Source: Afipia sp.
Lineage (GTDB): Bacteria > Pseudomonadota > Alphaproteobacteria > Rhizobiales > Xanthobacteraceae
Length of the DNA stretch: 64,000 nucleotides
Assembly: GCA_017474385.1 (NCBI GenBank)
Contig: JAFVHU010000025.1
Location: forward strand, 1 to 64,000
Direction of reading: 5' to 3'
Shown: piece by piece, positions 23,601 to 33,686 of the stretch
Layout: the number at the start of each line of letters is the position of its first letter
How positions within the stretch are numbered: the first letter of the stretch is position 1
Position numbers and translations under genes: made by a program
Notes under the pieces: generated by a model
Seen by the model: only the letters and a program-made list of their open reading frames with translations
The model's database searches: none
What the model was told of the DNA's origin: nothing

Positions 23601-25763
23601 TCAGCCCGCTGCTTTCGCTTCCTTGCGGCGCGCATGCAGGATGAACTCGGTGTAGCCGTTCGGCTGCTCGCGGCCCTTGAAGATCAGGTCGCAGGCGGCC
23701 TGGAATGCAAGGCCGTCGAATTTCGGCGCCATAGGCTTGTAGAGCGAGTCACCGGCATTCTGCTTGTCCACGATCGCCGCCATGCGCTTCAGCGATTCCA
23801 TTACTTGGTTCCTGGTGACGACGCCCTGATGCAGCCAGTTGGCGAGATGCTGCGCGGAAATGCGCAGCGTGGCGCGGTCTTCCATCAGGCCGACATCGTG
23901 AATGTCCGGCACCTTGGAGCAGCCGACGCCCTGATCGATCCAGCGCACGACGTAACCGAGGATGCCCTGGCAGTTGTTGTCGATTTCCTGCTTGACGTCG
24001 TCGGGCGCCCAGTTCGACTGCGAAACCGGAATCGTCAGAATGTCGGAGAGCTTCGCTTTCGGGCGGCTCTTCAGTTCCTTCTGCCGCGCACCGACATCGA
24101 CCTGATGATAGTGCAGGGCGTGCAGCGTTGCAGCGGTCGGCGATGGCACCCATGCGGTGGAAGCGCCGGCCTGCGGATGCGCGATCTTCTGCGCCAGCAT
24201 GTCGGCCATCTTGTCGGGAGCTGCCCACATGCCCTTGCCGACCTGGGCGTGACCGGGCAAGCCGTTGGCGAGACCCGTGTCCACGTTCCAGTCCTCGTAG
24301 GCCTTGATCCAGGGCTGCGCCTTCATGTCGTTCTTGCGGATCATCGGGCCGGCCTCCATCGACGTATGGATTTCGTCGCCGGTACGGTCGAGGAAGCCCG
24401 TGTTGATGAAGCAGATGCGCTGCGCGGCATTCTGGATGCAGGCCTGGAGGTTCACCGTGGTGCGGCGCTCCTCGTCCATGATGCCGACCTTCATAGTGTT
24501 GGCGGCCATCGACAGTATCTTCTCGACGCGGCCGAAGATATCGACCGTGAGCGCGACCTCATCCGGGCCGTGCATCTTCGGCTTGACGATGTAGACCGAG
24601 CCCTTGCGGCTGTTCTTCAGCTTGGTCTTGCCCTTCAGGTCGTGGAGCGCGAGCAGGCCGGTGACGGCGGCATCGAGGATGCCTTCCGGAATTTCCTCAC
24701 CCGAGCTGTCGAGTACAGCGTCGGTGAACATGTGATGGCCGACGTTGCGGATCAGCATCATGCTGCGGCCGTGCAGGGTCACCTTGCCCTTCTCGTCCGC
24801 TGCGGTGTAGGTGCGGTCGGCATTGAGCGCGCGGGTCAGTGTCTTGCCGCCCTTCTCGAAGTCGGCCGACAGCGTGCCGTTCATTAGGCCGAGCACGTTG
24901 CGGTAGACCAGAACCTTGTCCTCGGCGTCGACGGCGGCCACCGAGTCTTCCATGTCGAGAATGGTCGAGACCGCCGATTCCAGGATCATGTCGGCGACGC
25001 CGGCAGGATCGTCCTTGCCGATGGTGTTGTTGCGGTTGATCTGCACGTCGATGTGCATGCCGTTGTTGACCAGCAGGATCGAGGTCGGGGAGGCGGCATC
25101 GCCCTGATAGCCGACGAGCTGGGCCTTGTTCTTGAGCGCAGTGGCGTTGCCGCTCTTGAGCTTGGCGGCGAGCTGGCCGTGCTCGATGTGATAGGCGGTA
25201 ACGTCGCTGTGGTTGCCGGTCGCGAGCGGCACGGCCTGATCGAGAAACGCCTTGGCCTTGGCGATCACCTTGTCGCCGCGCGCCTTGTTGTAGCCCTTGC
25301 CGCCCTCGCTTGGGTCGTGCGGGATGGCGTCGGTGCCATAGAGCGCGTCATAGAGGCTGCCCCAGCGCGCGTTCGCGGCATTCAGCGAATAGCGCGCATT
25401 GGTGAGCGGCACGACAAGCTGCGGCCCGAACATGGAGGCGAGTTCTTCATCGACGTTCGCGGTCTGCACTTCCTTGGCGGCTGGCTCCGGCAGCAGGTAG
25501 CCGATCTCCTTGAGGAAGGCGGTGTAGGCATTCATGTCGAACGCCTTGCCCTTGTTCGCCTTGTGCCAGCCGTCGATCTTGGCCTGCAACGCATCGCGGG
25601 TGGCGAGCAGTTCGCGGGTCCGTGGCGCGAGATCCTTGACGATTCCGGCAAGGCCCGCCCAGAAGGCGTCGGCCGAAACGCCGGTGCCGGCGGTTGCTTC
25701 CTTGGCAATGAAGTCGAACAGAACAGGAGCGATCTTCAGACCGCTGGCGTCGATACGTTTCAT
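23601..25763 (-). CDS. glcB: Malate synthase G
   Basis: 720 residues from [20 protein letters not shown], the usual length for isoform G. Landmarks include [46 protein letters not shown] and [16 protein letters not shown]. It condenses glyoxylate with acetyl-CoA to malate, the second step of the glyoxylate route for growth on C2 compounds. The long open frame upstream of 25763 lacks family similarity and crosses a palindrome, so it was dropped. No isocitrate lyase is in the window. Confidence 0.96.
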   Translation of the reverse strand: MKRIDASGLKIAPVLFDFIAKEATAGTGVSADAFWAGLAGIVKDLAPRTRELLATRDALQAKIDGWHKANKGKAFDMNAYTAFLKEIGYLLPEPAAKEVQTANVDEELASMFGPQLVVPLTNARYSLNAANARWGSLYDALYGTDAIPHDPSEGGKGYNKARGDKVIAKAKAFLDQAVPLATGNHSDVTAYHIEHGQLAAKLKSGNATALKNKAQLVGYQGDAASPTSILLVNNGMHIDVQINRNNTIGKDDPAGVADMILESAVSTILDMEDSVAAVDAEDKVLVYRNVLGLMNGTLSADFEKGGKTLTRALNADRTYTAADEKGKVTLHGRSMMLIRNVGHHMFTDAVLDSSGEEIPEGILDAAVTGLLALHDLKGKTKLKNSRKGSVYIVKPKMHGPDEVALTVDIFGRVEKILSMAANTMKVGIMDEERRTTVNLQACIQNAAQRICFINTGFLDRTGDEIHTSMEAGPMIRKNDMKAQPWIKAYEDWNVDTGLANGLPGHAQVGKGMWAAPDKMADMLAQKIAHPQAGASTAWVPSPTAATLHALHYHQVDVGARQKELKSRPKAKLSDILTIPVSQSNWAPDDVKQEIDNNCQGILGYVVRWIDQGVGCSKVPDIHDVGLMEDRATLRISAQHLANWLHQGVVTRNQVMESLKRMAAIVDKQNAGDSLYKPMAPKFDGLAFQAACDLIFKGREQPNGYTEFILHARRKEAKAAG

Positions 25764-25777
25764 GATAAATCCTACAG

Positions 25778-25803
25778 AAAACGGCGTTTTGAAACGCTGT
25801 TTT
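25778..25803 (-). promoter_or_regulatory. 26-bp palindrome just upstream of glcB (candidate operator)
   Basis: AAAAC-G-GCGTTT-TG-AAACGC-T-GTTTT is a near-perfect inverted repeat with one unpaired position per arm, ending 15 bp before the glcB start codon. Its place, size and AT-rich ends suit a repressor operator; the cognate protein is not in the window. The remaining ~165 bp to cysW show nothing else clear. Confidence 0.55.
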
Positions 25804-25968
25804 GAGGCCTCAGGTAAGGTGATGATGGCCACGGAAAGTGGCGTCGTGCGGAAGGTTTTAGCGCCAAAGGCGGGCCTATGAGAAGGCCCTTCCCTCGTCC
25901 GAAAGGCGTATACCACCCTGTCCGCAGGGGCCGTCAACCAGCGCATTTCGCAGGCAGTTCTGCCGCGG

Positions 25969-26850
25969 CTAGTGGCCAATTCCGCTGTGCGGTACTTCGC
26001 TGCTGTAGCGTTCCAGCGCCACCTTGATCAGGATGGTGATCAGCGCCACGGCCGTCAGCACCGTCGCGGCGGCGAAGGCCCCGGCGACATTGTAGTCCTG
26101 ATAGAGCAGTTCGATCTGAAGCGGCAGCGTGGTGGTCTGGCCGCGGATGTTGCCGGAGACCACCGACACCGCGCCGAACTCGCCCATCACGCGCGCGTTG
26201 CAGAGAATGGCGCCGTAGACCACCGCCCATTTCACGTTCGGCAGCGTGACGCGCCAGAATGTGGTGAAGCCGCCCGCCCCTAACGTTACTGCGGCTTCCT
26301 CCTCGTCCGTGCCTTGCACCTGCATCAGCGGAATCAGTTCGCGCGCGACAAAGGGTGCTGTGACGAACAGACTCGCCAGGAAGATCGCGGGCAGCGCGAA
26401 CATCACCTTGATGCCCAATGACTCAAGCAGCGGCCCGAACAGGCCCTGCGAGCCGTAGACGAACAGATAGGCGACACCGGCGACGATCGGTGAGATCGAG
26501 TAGGGCAACTCGATCAGCGAGATCAGCAGCGTTTTTCCCCGAAAATCGAACTTGGTCACCGTCCACGCCGCGGCAAGGCCGAACAGGATATTGATCGGCA
26601 CCACAATCAGCGCCGTCAGCAGCGTCAGGAAAATGGCGTGAACCGTCGCAGGCTCCGTGAGGTTGCGCATGAAAACGCCGACGCCGGACGAGAGGCCCGA
26701 CGTGACGATCAGCACCAGCGGTGCCACCAGAAAAAACGCAGTCAGCACCAGCACGGTCCACAGCACAATCCGCCGCGTGACGGTGCCCCCGCCGACCGGA
26801 TGATGCATCCACTCGGCCTGTTCGCTGGCGCGATCCCGCACAATGGACAT
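25969..26850 (-). CDS. cysW: Sulfate ABC transporter permease CysW (copy 1)
   Basis: 293 residues with six predicted helices and the binding-protein-dependent permease motif ([26 protein letters not shown]). CysW marks include [15 protein letters not shown] and [20 protein letters not shown]. It pairs with CysT to import sulfate or thiosulfate. Its start overlaps the cysT stop in a TGATG arrangement. It is the last gene of the minus-strand cys unit; no cysA follows, glcB being the next gene. Confidence 0.93.
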   Translation of the reverse strand: MSIVRDRASEQAEWMHHPVGGGTVTRRIVLWTVLVLTAFFLVAPLVLIVTSGLSSGVGVFMRNLTEPATVHAIFLTLLTALIVVPINILFGLAAAWTVTKFDFRGKTLLISLIELPYSISPIVAGVAYLFVYGSQGLFGPLLESLGIKVMFALPAIFLASLFVTAPFVARELIPLMQVQGTDEEEAAVTLGAGGFTTFWRVTLPNVKWAVVYGAILCNARVMGEFGAVSVVSGNIRGQTTTLPLQIELLYQDYNVAGAFAAATVLTAVALITILIKVALERYSSEVPHSGIGH

Positions 26851-27677
26851 CAGACTTCCCCGCGACCGACGTAACGCAGATGCCAGGCCTGCACTGCGTT
26901 GGTGAACAGCAGCATCACGAATGCCATCAGCAGCATGACGGTGGCGATCGCTGCCGCGGCTTCATAATTGTATTCCTCGAGCCGGATGTAGGTCAGCAGC
27001 GCGGCGATTTCGGTTTTCATCGGCTGGTTGCCCGCGATGAAAATCACCGCGCCGAATTCGCCGAGGCTGCGCGCGAACGACAGCGAGCAGCCGGCGAGGA
27101 AGGCGGGGAAGATCGCAGGAAAGATGATTTTCCACAAAATCTGGAAATCGTTGGCGCCGAGCGAGCGGCCTGCTTCCTCGACTTCGGAGCCGAGATCCTC
27201 GATCACCGGCTGCACCGTGCGCACCACGAACGGGATGCTGGTGAACGCCATCGCCATGGCGATGCCGAGCGGCGTGTAGGCGACCGCTATTCCGATTTTG
27301 TCGAGCGGAGCGCCAAACCATCCGTTCCTGGCGAACAGTGCCGTCAGAGCGAGGCCCGCGACCGCGGTCGGCAGCGCGAACGGGACATCGACCAGCGCAT
27401 CGAGGATGCGCTTGCCGGGAAATTCGTAGCGCGCCAGCACCCATGCCAGCAGCAAACCGTAAATGGCATTGAAGATCGTGGCCGCGAAGGCCATCGACAC
27501 CGTGACACGGATGGCGGAGAGCGTGCGCGGCGACGACAGGATGTCCCAGAGCTGCGCCGCGCCAATGCCGGAAGCTTTCAGAAGCAGCGCGCAAAGGGGA
27601 AGCAGCACGATCGCCCCGAGATAAAGGACGGTCGTTCCCAGCGCCAATCCGAAACCTGGGATGACCCGGCGTCGCAA
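26850..27677 (-). CDS. cysT: Sulfate ABC transporter permease CysT (copy 1)
   Basis: 275 residues, starting at TTG in RRRVIPGFGLALGTTVLYLG. It shows [44 protein letters not shown] and SLGEFGAVIFIAGN, typical CysT/CysU marks. The start codon is weakly supported, but the second copy begins at the matching place. It is separated from the upstream binding-protein gene by about 170 bp that contain a double-stem repeat. Confidence 0.93.
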   Translation of the reverse strand: MRRRVIPGFGLALGTTVLYLGAIVLLPLCALLLKASGIGAAQLWDILSSPRTLSAIRVTVSMAFAATIFNAIYGLLLAWVLARYEFPGKRILDALVDVPFALPTAVAGLALTALFARNGWFGAPLDKIGIAVAYTPLGIAMAMAFTSIPFVVRTVQPVIEDLGSEVEEAGRSLGANDFQILWKIIFPAIFPAFLAGCSLSFARSLGEFGAVIFIAGNQPMKTEIAALLTYIRLEEYNYEAAAAIATVMLLMAFVMLLFTNAVQAWHLRYVGRGEV

Positions 27678-27736
27678 TTCAAATCATCCGTTTCTGAAAT
27701 GGAAGCAGAGCACTGTCGTTAGCTCCGCTTTGGATC

Positions 27737-27820
27737 GTCATTGCCGGGCTTGACCCGGCAATCCATCTCTTGAGGCACTCTTTCTAAAAGATGGATGCGC
27801 GGGTCAAGCCCGCGCATGAC
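27737..27820. repeat. Double-stem intergenic repeat (GTCAT...ATGAC type), copy A
   Basis: GTCAT, stem TTGCCGGG/CCCGGCAA, ATCCATCTCT, then ATGGAT and a second stem TGCGCGGG/CCCGCGCA, ATGAC. The outer GTCAT and ATGAC are inverted. The first 35 bp are identical to copy B at 43393. It lies between sbp and cysT inside the cys unit and could reduce read-through. Confidence 0.85.
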
Positions 27821-27847
27821 ATTTTCTATTTATTCAAAACTTGCGTC

Positions 27848-28852
27848 TTACCTGTTGGCGCCGCCAAACAACTGATCGAGCTTCGCGCCGGGATTGAGGT
27901 GCTCCGCGTTGACCTTGTCCCAGCCGCCGAACTCTTTCTCGATGGTGACGAGCTTCACCGCCGGGAATTTGTCCTTGAACTTCTCGGCGACGGCCTTGTC
28001 GTTCACGCGGTTGTACTGCCTGGCCAGAATGGTCTGTCCTTCCGGCGTGTACAGGAACTCCAGATAAGCCTTGGCGAGCGCCTGCGTGCCGTGCTTGTCG
28101 GCGTACTTGTCGACCACAGCCACGGGAAACTCCGCCAGCAGGCTCTGCGAGGGCACGACGACCTGATACTTGTCGGCGCCTGCGATATCGCGGATGCCGG
28201 CGGTCTCGGCCTCAAACGTGATCAGCACGTCGCCGGTCTGACGCTCGACGAAGGTGGTGGTCGCAGCACGGCCGCCGGTGTCGAATACCGGGACATTGGC
28301 GAACAGCTTCTTCACGAATTCATCGGCCTTCTCGGCGCTGTCATACTTGGTCTTGGCGTAAGCATAGGCGGCGAGATAGGTGTACTTGGCATTTCCCGAG
28401 GTCTTCGGATTCGGGAAGATCACCTGCACGCCGGGCTTCACGAGATCGTCCCAGTCCTTGATGTTCTTCGGGTTGCCTGCGCGCACCAGGAACGCCGGGA
28501 GGGAATAATACGGAGAAGAGTTGTTTGGCAGCCGCTTCTGCCAGTCGGCGGGTATCAGCTTGCCCTTGTCGTACAGCACCTGAACATCCGGCACCTGATT
28601 GAAGGTGACGACGTCGGCTTCAAGGCCTTCGAGAATGGCGCGGGCCTGACGCGTGGAGCCGTTGTGCGACTGGTTGATGGTGACGTCCTGGCCGGTCTTG
28701 GCCTTCCACTGCTTCGCGAATTCGACGTTGACCGCCGCATAGAGTTCGCGGGCGATGTCGTAGGATACGTTCAGAAGCGTGTTCGGCGTCTGCGCATGGA
28801 CTGCGGTGATGAAGCTGAGGCTGGCGGCGAGAGCGATAAGGGTCTTGCGCAA
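27848..28852 (-). CDS. sbp: Periplasmic sulfate-binding protein (copy 1)
   Basis: 334 residues beginning at TTG with RKTLIALAASLSFITAVHAQ as signal peptide; AGGAG lies six bases before the TTG. The mature protein has LLNVSYDIARELYAAVN, QSHNGSTRQARAIL, FPNPKTSGNAKYTYLAAYAY and FDTGGRAATTTF, the Sbp/CysP pattern. It delivers sulfate to CysTW. The earlier part of the open frame overlaps cysNC and was excluded. It is clearly homologous to the copy at 36742. Confidence 0.94.
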   Translation of the reverse strand: MRKTLIALAASLSFITAVHAQTPNTLLNVSYDIARELYAAVNVEFAKQWKAKTGQDVTINQSHNGSTRQARAILEGLEADVVTFNQVPDVQVLYDKGKLIPADWQKRLPNNSSPYYSLPAFLVRAGNPKNIKDWDDLVKPGVQVIFPNPKTSGNAKYTYLAAYAYAKTKYDSAEKADEFVKKLFANVPVFDTGGRAATTTFVERQTGDVLITFEAETAGIRDIAGADKYQVVVPSQSLLAEFPVAVVDKYADKHGTQALAKAYLEFLYTPEGQTILARQYNRVNDKAVAEKFKDKFPAVKLVTIEKEFGGWDKVNAEHLNPGAKLDQLFGGANR

Positions 28853-28883
28853 TGTGGTCTCCTGTGACGGGCGTCGAAGAGAT

Positions 28884-30827
28884 TTAAATGTTGGCGGCGA
28901 GATCGTCGAGTTCGCCGAACAGAACGCCGGTGTTCGCCAGCAGCCGCTCGATCTCGTCGGCGGCATCGGCGACCGAACGCGTCGAGGTGTCGATCGTCAG
29001 CTCGGCGTTGGCCGGCGGCTGATAATCATTGGCGATGCCGGTGAAACTCGGCAGGTTGCCGGCACGTGCCTTGGCGTAGTGGCCTTTCGGATCGCGGCTT
29101 TCGCAAACCTCGGCCGGTGTCGCCACATAGACCTCGCGGAACAGGTCGTCAGCGATCCGCCGCGCCTGTGCACGATCGTCGCTCGACGGCGACACGGCGG
29201 CGACGATGGCGATATGGCCGTTGCGTGCCAGATGGGTCGCCATCTCGGCAAGACGGCGAATGTTCTCCGTGCGGTCCTTCGGCGAGAAGCCGAGATCGCC
29301 GTTGAGGCCCGCGCGCAAGGTGTCGCCATCGATCAGCAGCGGTGAGCCGCCGCGGCTGAACAGCGTGCGTTCCAGCGCGCGCGCCAATGTGGATTTGCCC
29401 GAGCCGGGCAGGCCGGTCAGCCAGACCACGGCGCCGCCGTGACCGTAACGCGCCGAGCGCTCTTCCGGGCGCAGCGCGGATTCGACCGGCACGATGTCGA
29501 CAGGAATGGCGCGCTGGCCGGAATCGACGCTGAGCACGAGGCCACCGCCGGCGATCCGTCCGTTGACTTCAATCACAAGGCGTCCGGTGCGCGGATTGTC
29601 CGTATAGGGGTCGGCCGCGACTGGCTTCGCCAGCGCGATATCGATTTCGCCGACATGATTGCGCGCGATCGCAGATGTCTCGATGCTCGCTAGCTCACCA
29701 GGATCGACGGCTTTGTTGATCTCGACGATGGTGGCGCGGGTCTCCATGGTGCCGAGACGGACCAGAACCGACATGCCCGCTTTCAGCGGTGTGTCGTGCA
29801 ACCAGAAAATACGCGCATGAAGCCGGCGTGTATCGCGGGGCGTCGCATGCGAATGCGCGATGATGTCGCCGCGCTCCAGGAACAGCTCGCGGTCCAGTGT
29901 GATGCCGACCGAGCGGCCCGCACCTTGCCGCGCGAGCAGCGGCGTTTGCGGCCAGCTCTCGACCGACTTGACCTTGGCCACCTTGCCCGCGGGCATGATG
30001 ACGATTTCGTCGCCGGTGCCGATGTTGCCGGATTCGACGCGGCCAGCGACGATGCGGCGGTCATCGAACTTGTAGATCGCCTGAACCGGAAACCGCAGCG
30101 CCAGTTCATCCAGCGCGCGCGCCGGGGTCAGCGCATCAAGCGCCTCGACCACAGTTGGTCCGCTGTACCAGTTGATGTTGGATGTACGCTCGGCGACGCC
30201 ATCGCCGTCGCGCGCCGAAATCGGCACGATGGCTGTCGGCGTAACGCCGAGGCTGTTGAGATGCGCCGAAATCTCGTCGCTGATCTCCTTGAAACGCGCC
30301 GCGCTGTAGTCGACGCGGTCCATCTTGTTGACGACGATGGCGACCTGTTTGACGCCGAGCAGATGCAGCAGATAGCCGTGACGGCGGGTCTGATCGCGCA
30401 CGCCTTCAAGCGCGTCGATGATGAGCACCGCGGCGTCGGCCTGCGAAGCGCCCGTGATCATGTTGCGCAGGAATTCCGCGTGGCCCGGCGCGTCGATCAG
30501 CACGACGTCGCGCGACGGCGTGCGGAAACGGATCTGGGTGGTGTCGATGGTGATGCCCTGGTCGCGCTCGGTCTGCAAAGCATCCAGCAGGAACGACCAT
30601 TCGAACGGCATGCCGCGCCGCGCGCTGACGGCTTTCAACATTTCGAGCTTGCCGTCGGGCAGGCTGCCGGTTTCATGCAGCAGACGGCCGACCAGCGTGG
30701 ACTTGCCGTGATCGACGTGTCCGACAATGACGATGCGGACCTGAGGACGGGTCGCGCTGTTCGGCGCGGGGGCGATTGAAGCCTTGGGCTCGATTTTGGA
30801 GACAGCGATGTTCATCGGGGCGCTCAT
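28884..30827 (-). CDS. cysNC: Bifunctional sulfate adenylyltransferase subunit 1 / APS kinase
   Basis: 647 residues. Residues ~27-450 are the CysN GTPase: [29 protein letters not shown], then EF-Tu-like beta-barrel domains. Residues ~460-640 are the APS kinase: [42 protein letters not shown] and [15 protein letters not shown]-like [17 protein letters not shown]. CysN-GTP drives APS synthesis with CysD; CysC makes PAPS. The fusion resembles rhizobial NodQ. It starts 6 bp after the cysD stop. Confidence 0.96.
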   Translation of the reverse strand: MSAPMNIAVSKIEPKASIAPAPNSATRPQVRIVIVGHVDHGKSTLVGRLLHETGSLPDGKLEMLKAVSARRGMPFEWSFLLDALQTERDQGITIDTTQIRFRTPSRDVVLIDAPGHAEFLRNMITGASQADAAVLIIDALEGVRDQTRRHGYLLHLLGVKQVAIVVNKMDRVDYSAARFKEISDEISAHLNSLGVTPTAIVPISARDGDGVAERTSNINWYSGPTVVEALDALTPARALDELALRFPVQAIYKFDDRRIVAGRVESGNIGTGDEIVIMPAGKVAKVKSVESWPQTPLLARQGAGRSVGITLDRELFLERGDIIAHSHATPRDTRRLHARIFWLHDTPLKAGMSVLVRLGTMETRATIVEINKAVDPGELASIETSAIARNHVGEIDIALAKPVAADPYTDNPRTGRLVIEVNGRIAGGGLVLSVDSGQRAIPVDIVPVESALRPEERSARYGHGGAVVWLTGLPGSGKSTLARALERTLFSRGGSPLLIDGDTLRAGLNGDLGFSPKDRTENIRRLAEMATHLARNGHIAIVAAVSPSSDDRAQARRIADDLFREVYVATPAEVCESRDPKGHYAKARAGNLPSFTGIANDYQPPANAELTIDTSTRSVADAADEIERLLANTGVLFGELDDLAANI

Positions 30828-30833
30828 TTAACG

Positions 30834-31673
30834 TCAGAGATAACCGGCGACACGAAGCCGCTCGAAGGCATCTTCGGTTTCATGGTCGAGCGCGCGTCCG
30901 GCACGCTCCGGCACTTTCGTGGCTTTCAGCTCAGCCAGGATTTCCTCGATATTCGAGGCGTTCGATACGACAGGATTGGTAATGTCCTGATCGCCCAGCG
31001 AGCGGTAACGCTTGCCGTTGTTCGACAGATACAGCGGGATGATTGGAATGTTCTCGCGCTGGGTGTAGGCCCAGATGTCTTCCTCGGTCCAATGCAGGAT
31101 CGGATGGATGCGCAGATGCGCACCCTGCGGCGGCGAGGCATTGAAGTGGTCCCAAAATTCCGGGGGCTGATCGCGCACATCCCAGCCGCCTTCAAGCCCG
31201 CGCGGCGAGAACACGCGCTCTTTCGCGCGCGTCGCTTCTTCGTCGCGGCGGATGCCGGCGATCAGTCCGTCGAAGCCATATTTGGCAAGTGCGAGCTTCA
31301 GGCCTTCGGTCTTGCGCGCAGCGGAGCGCGCGGCGGGCGGCAGTGTCGGGTCGATCTCTTCAATCGGTGGGCAAAAATCGACTTTCAGGTCGAGGCCCCA
31401 TTCCTTCGCGTACTGGTCGCGGAAGGCATACATCTCGGGAAATTTCTTCTGGGTGTCGACATGCAGCGCGGGGAACGGCACCTTGCCGAAGAACGCCTTG
31501 CGCGCCAGCCAGATCATCACATTGGAGTCTTTGCCGAGCGACCAGAGCAACGCGAGCTTCTTCAGCCGCGCGAAGGCTTCCCGGAAAATGTAAATGCTCT
31601 GTGCTTCGAGCTCATCCAGATGGTCCATGGACGGCACGGACAATTTGGAAGGTGTGGAAGAAGAAGTCACCAT
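30834..31673 (-). CDS. cysD: Sulfate adenylyltransferase subunit 2
   Basis: 279 residues from MVTSSSTPSKLSVPSMDHLD, with the PP-loop-like LLWSLGKDSNVMIWLARKAF, HVDTQKKFPEMYAFRD, GIRRDEEATRAKERVFSPRG and the C-terminal ETEDAFERLRVAGYL. It adenylates sulfate to APS with CysN. GGAG seven bases before 31673 decides the start over an upstream extension. It heads the minus-strand unit and is divergent from cysG. Confidence 0.96.
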   Translation of the reverse strand: MVTSSSTPSKLSVPSMDHLDELEAQSIYIFREAFARLKKLALLWSLGKDSNVMIWLARKAFFGKVPFPALHVDTQKKFPEMYAFRDQYAKEWGLDLKVDFCPPIEEIDPTLPPAARSAARKTEGLKLALAKYGFDGLIAGIRRDEEATRAKERVFSPRGLEGGWDVRDQPPEFWDHFNASPPQGAHLRIHPILHWTEEDIWAYTQRENIPIIPLYLSNNGKRYRSLGDQDITNPVVSNASNIEEILAELKATKVPERAGRALDHETEDAFERLRVAGYL

Positions 31674-31840
31674 GACGTTACTCCATCCCGGACGCGGACA
31701 GCGCCCAAAGGCCATCGGTTTCGCGGGATGCAGCGGCACTCAGAGGGGACGGATCACCATCCAGACGTGTCATGAGAAGATGCATCTCTTTTGCGCGCGG
31801 TTTGTGGTACCAAATTCTAATTTTGCGGCGCAGCGTAGAA

Positions 31841-31894
31841 GAAATAATTTTCTCTTTCTGCCGCTTGCAAGATACATAAATAGAAAATAATTTC
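31841..31894. promoter_or_regulatory. Repeated AT-rich dyad between the divergent cysD and cysG units
   Basis: GAAATAATTTTC (31841-31852) and GAAAATAATTTC (31883-31894) are near-identical imperfect palindromes with centres 42 bp apart (about four helical turns), close to cysG. A third AAATTCTAATTTT lies near 31812. The rest of the 255-bp spacer holds no gene. A LysR-type cys regulator binding here is a fair inference, not shown. Confidence 0.45.
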
Positions 31895-31928
31895 AGTCAA
31901 CCCCGTAAATGGGGAAACGGAGTTTCGC

Positions 31929-33353
31929 ATGCGGTTTCTGCCGGTATTCCTTGATCTGCACGCCGGCCCCATCGTTTTGGTGGGGGAAGGCGAGCCTGCA
32001 CAGGCCAAATTACGCCTGCTGCTGGCGGCGGATGCGCGCGTGCGATGGTTCGCGACCGACGGCGATCATGATGTGTCGCGGCTGGATGCTGCGTCGGCTG
32101 AGCGCGTCGAACGTGCCGCCGGCGATCCGCTCACCGCCGATCTCTCCAATGTCATTGCAATTCTCTGCGCGGGCGCCGGCGACACCGGTCATGCCATGGC
32201 AGCGCGCGCACGCATCCTCGGCATTCCCGTCAACGTGATGGATGAAGCCGCGCATTCCACATTCATTGTCCCGGCCATCGTCGATCGCGGCGATGTCGTC
32301 GTCGCCGTCGGCACAGGCGGCGCATCTCCTGTCGTGGCGCGCCGCGTGCGCGAGCGCATCGAGGCGCTGCTGCCGGCGCGGATCGGCGATCTTGCGTCGT
32401 TCGCCGGACGCTGGCGCGACTCGATCAAGTCGCGGCTTCCCGATTTGCCAATGCGCCGGCTGTTCTGGGAGCGCGTGATCGACGGGCCGATCGGCGCGGA
32501 CGTTCTTGCAGGACGCATTCAGGACGCCGATCGCAAGCTCATCTCGATTCATGACCCGGTGGCTTTCGCGGCAAGCGGCGGCGAAGGTTTCGTCACGCTG
32601 GTCGGCGCGGGACCGGGCGATCCGGACTTGCTGACGGTCAAGGCGCTGCGCGCGTTGCAGGATGCCGACGTCGTGTTCTACGACGATCTCGTTACACCTG
32701 AGATTCTCGATCGCGTGCGCCGTGACGCTGCGCGGGTGCCGGTTGGCCGGCGTGTCGGCAAGCCCGGCATCGGACAGGACAAGATTCATCGCCTGCTGAT
32801 CGAGGCCGCGCAGTCCGGCAAACGTGCCGTCCGCCTCAAGGGCGGCGATCCTTTTATCTTCGGGCGCGGCGGCGAAGAGATCGCGGCGCTGCGCGCGGCG
32901 GGCGTAGCTTACTCCGTCATTCCCGGCATCACGGCAGGTTTGGGCGCCGCAGCCCAGTCCGAGGTTCCCTTGACTTATCGTCAGGAAGCGCTGCGCATCA
33001 CGTTCCTCACTGCCCACAAGGCGGAAGATGCCGGCAACGTCGACTGGTCCGCGCTGACCGATACGAAAATGACCGTCGTAGTCTACATGGGCATGACGGC
33101 GGCGGCGACCATTCGCGAAGGCCTGCTCGCTGCCGGACGTTCGCCCGACACACCGGTCGGCGTGTTCGCACGCGCAACGCGGCCCGATGCCAAGGCCGTC
33201 GTTGGCAGACTTCGCGATTTGCCTGCGCTCGCCGAACAGGTCGAGCGCGGTCCTGCAATCCTGATTATCGGCGACGTCGTCGCTCGATCCGCCCCGTGGC
33301 GCACTGCGAGCCCGGATGACCTCATCTCTGACCTACTAATGGCTGCCGAATGA
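31929..33353 (+). CDS. cysG: Siroheme synthase (precorrin-2 dehydrogenase / uroporphyrinogen III methyltransferase)
   Basis: 474 residues. The N-terminal ~200 are the CysG(A) dehydrogenase/ferrochelatase (MRFLPVFLDLHAGPIVLVGE, TFIVPAIVDRGDVVVAVGTGG-like). From ~215 comes the methyltransferase: VTLVGAGPGDPDLLTVKALR, LKGGDPFIFGRGGEE, PGITAGLGAAA and VVYMGMTAA. It makes siroheme for the sulfite reductase encoded two genes downstream. Its TGA overlaps the next start as ATGA. Confidence 0.95.
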   Translation: MRFLPVFLDLHAGPIVLVGEGEPAQAKLRLLLAADARVRWFATDGDHDVSRLDAASAERVERAAGDPLTADLSNVIAILCAGAGDTGHAMAARARILGIPVNVMDEAAHSTFIVPAIVDRGDVVVAVGTGGASPVVARRVRERIEALLPARIGDLASFAGRWRDSIKSRLPDLPMRRLFWERVIDGPIGADVLAGRIQDADRKLISIHDPVAFAASGGEGFVTLVGAGPGDPDLLTVKALRALQDADVVFYDDLVTPEILDRVRRDAARVPVGRRVGKPGIGQDKIHRLLIEAAQSGKRAVRLKGGDPFIFGRGGEEIAALRAAGVAYSVIPGITAGLGAAAQSEVPLTYRQEALRITFLTAHKAEDAGNVDWSALTDTKMTVVVYMGMTAAATIREGLLAAGRSPDTPVGVFARATRPDAKAVVGRLRDLPALAEQVERGPAILIIGDVVARSAPWRTASPDDLISDLLMAAE

Positions 33354-33661
33354 CATCTCCCCTGCAACAGAAAATCAAGATCACCGGCCCATCCATCGTC
33401 ACCGCCAACCGCACTGGCGACGGAGCCGTGATCTATCGCACCCCTTCTCATGGCTGGTCGGTCAAGCTATCCGACGCCGCCATTGTCCGGACTGCCGATG
33501 ACGCGCGCGCCTTGCTCGCTGAATCTGTCGCCGATGACGTTGGCGCCGTGGGCGCCTACATCGCGCCGGTGGAGATCGGCGAGGATGGCATCCAGCCAGG
33601 CAATCTGCGCGAGAAAATCCGCCAGCAAGGCGTCACCATCGATCTTCTCGTTTCGGCCTGA
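33350..33661 (+). CDS. DUF2849 protein of the cys operon
   Basis: 103 residues with VTANRTGDGAVIYRTPSHGWS and ALLAESVADDVGAVGAYIAPVEI, the DUF2849 pattern. It is consistently found between cysG and cysI in alphaproteobacteria. Its role is unknown; the position suggests help to siroheme loading or sulfite reduction. It overlaps cysG by 4 bp and is followed by cysI after 25 bp. Confidence 0.88.
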   Translation: MTSPLQQKIKITGPSIVTANRTGDGAVIYRTPSHGWSVKLSDAAIVRTADDARALLAESVADDVGAVGAYIAPVEIGEDGIQPGNLREKIRQQGVTIDLLVSA

Positions 33662-33686
33662 GCCGCGACCCTTCAAGGCATTCGTT

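Noticed and set aside
28884-30827. EF-Tu or SelB
   Set aside because: The GTPase motifs are followed by an APS kinase domain and the gene follows cysD, so it is CysNC.
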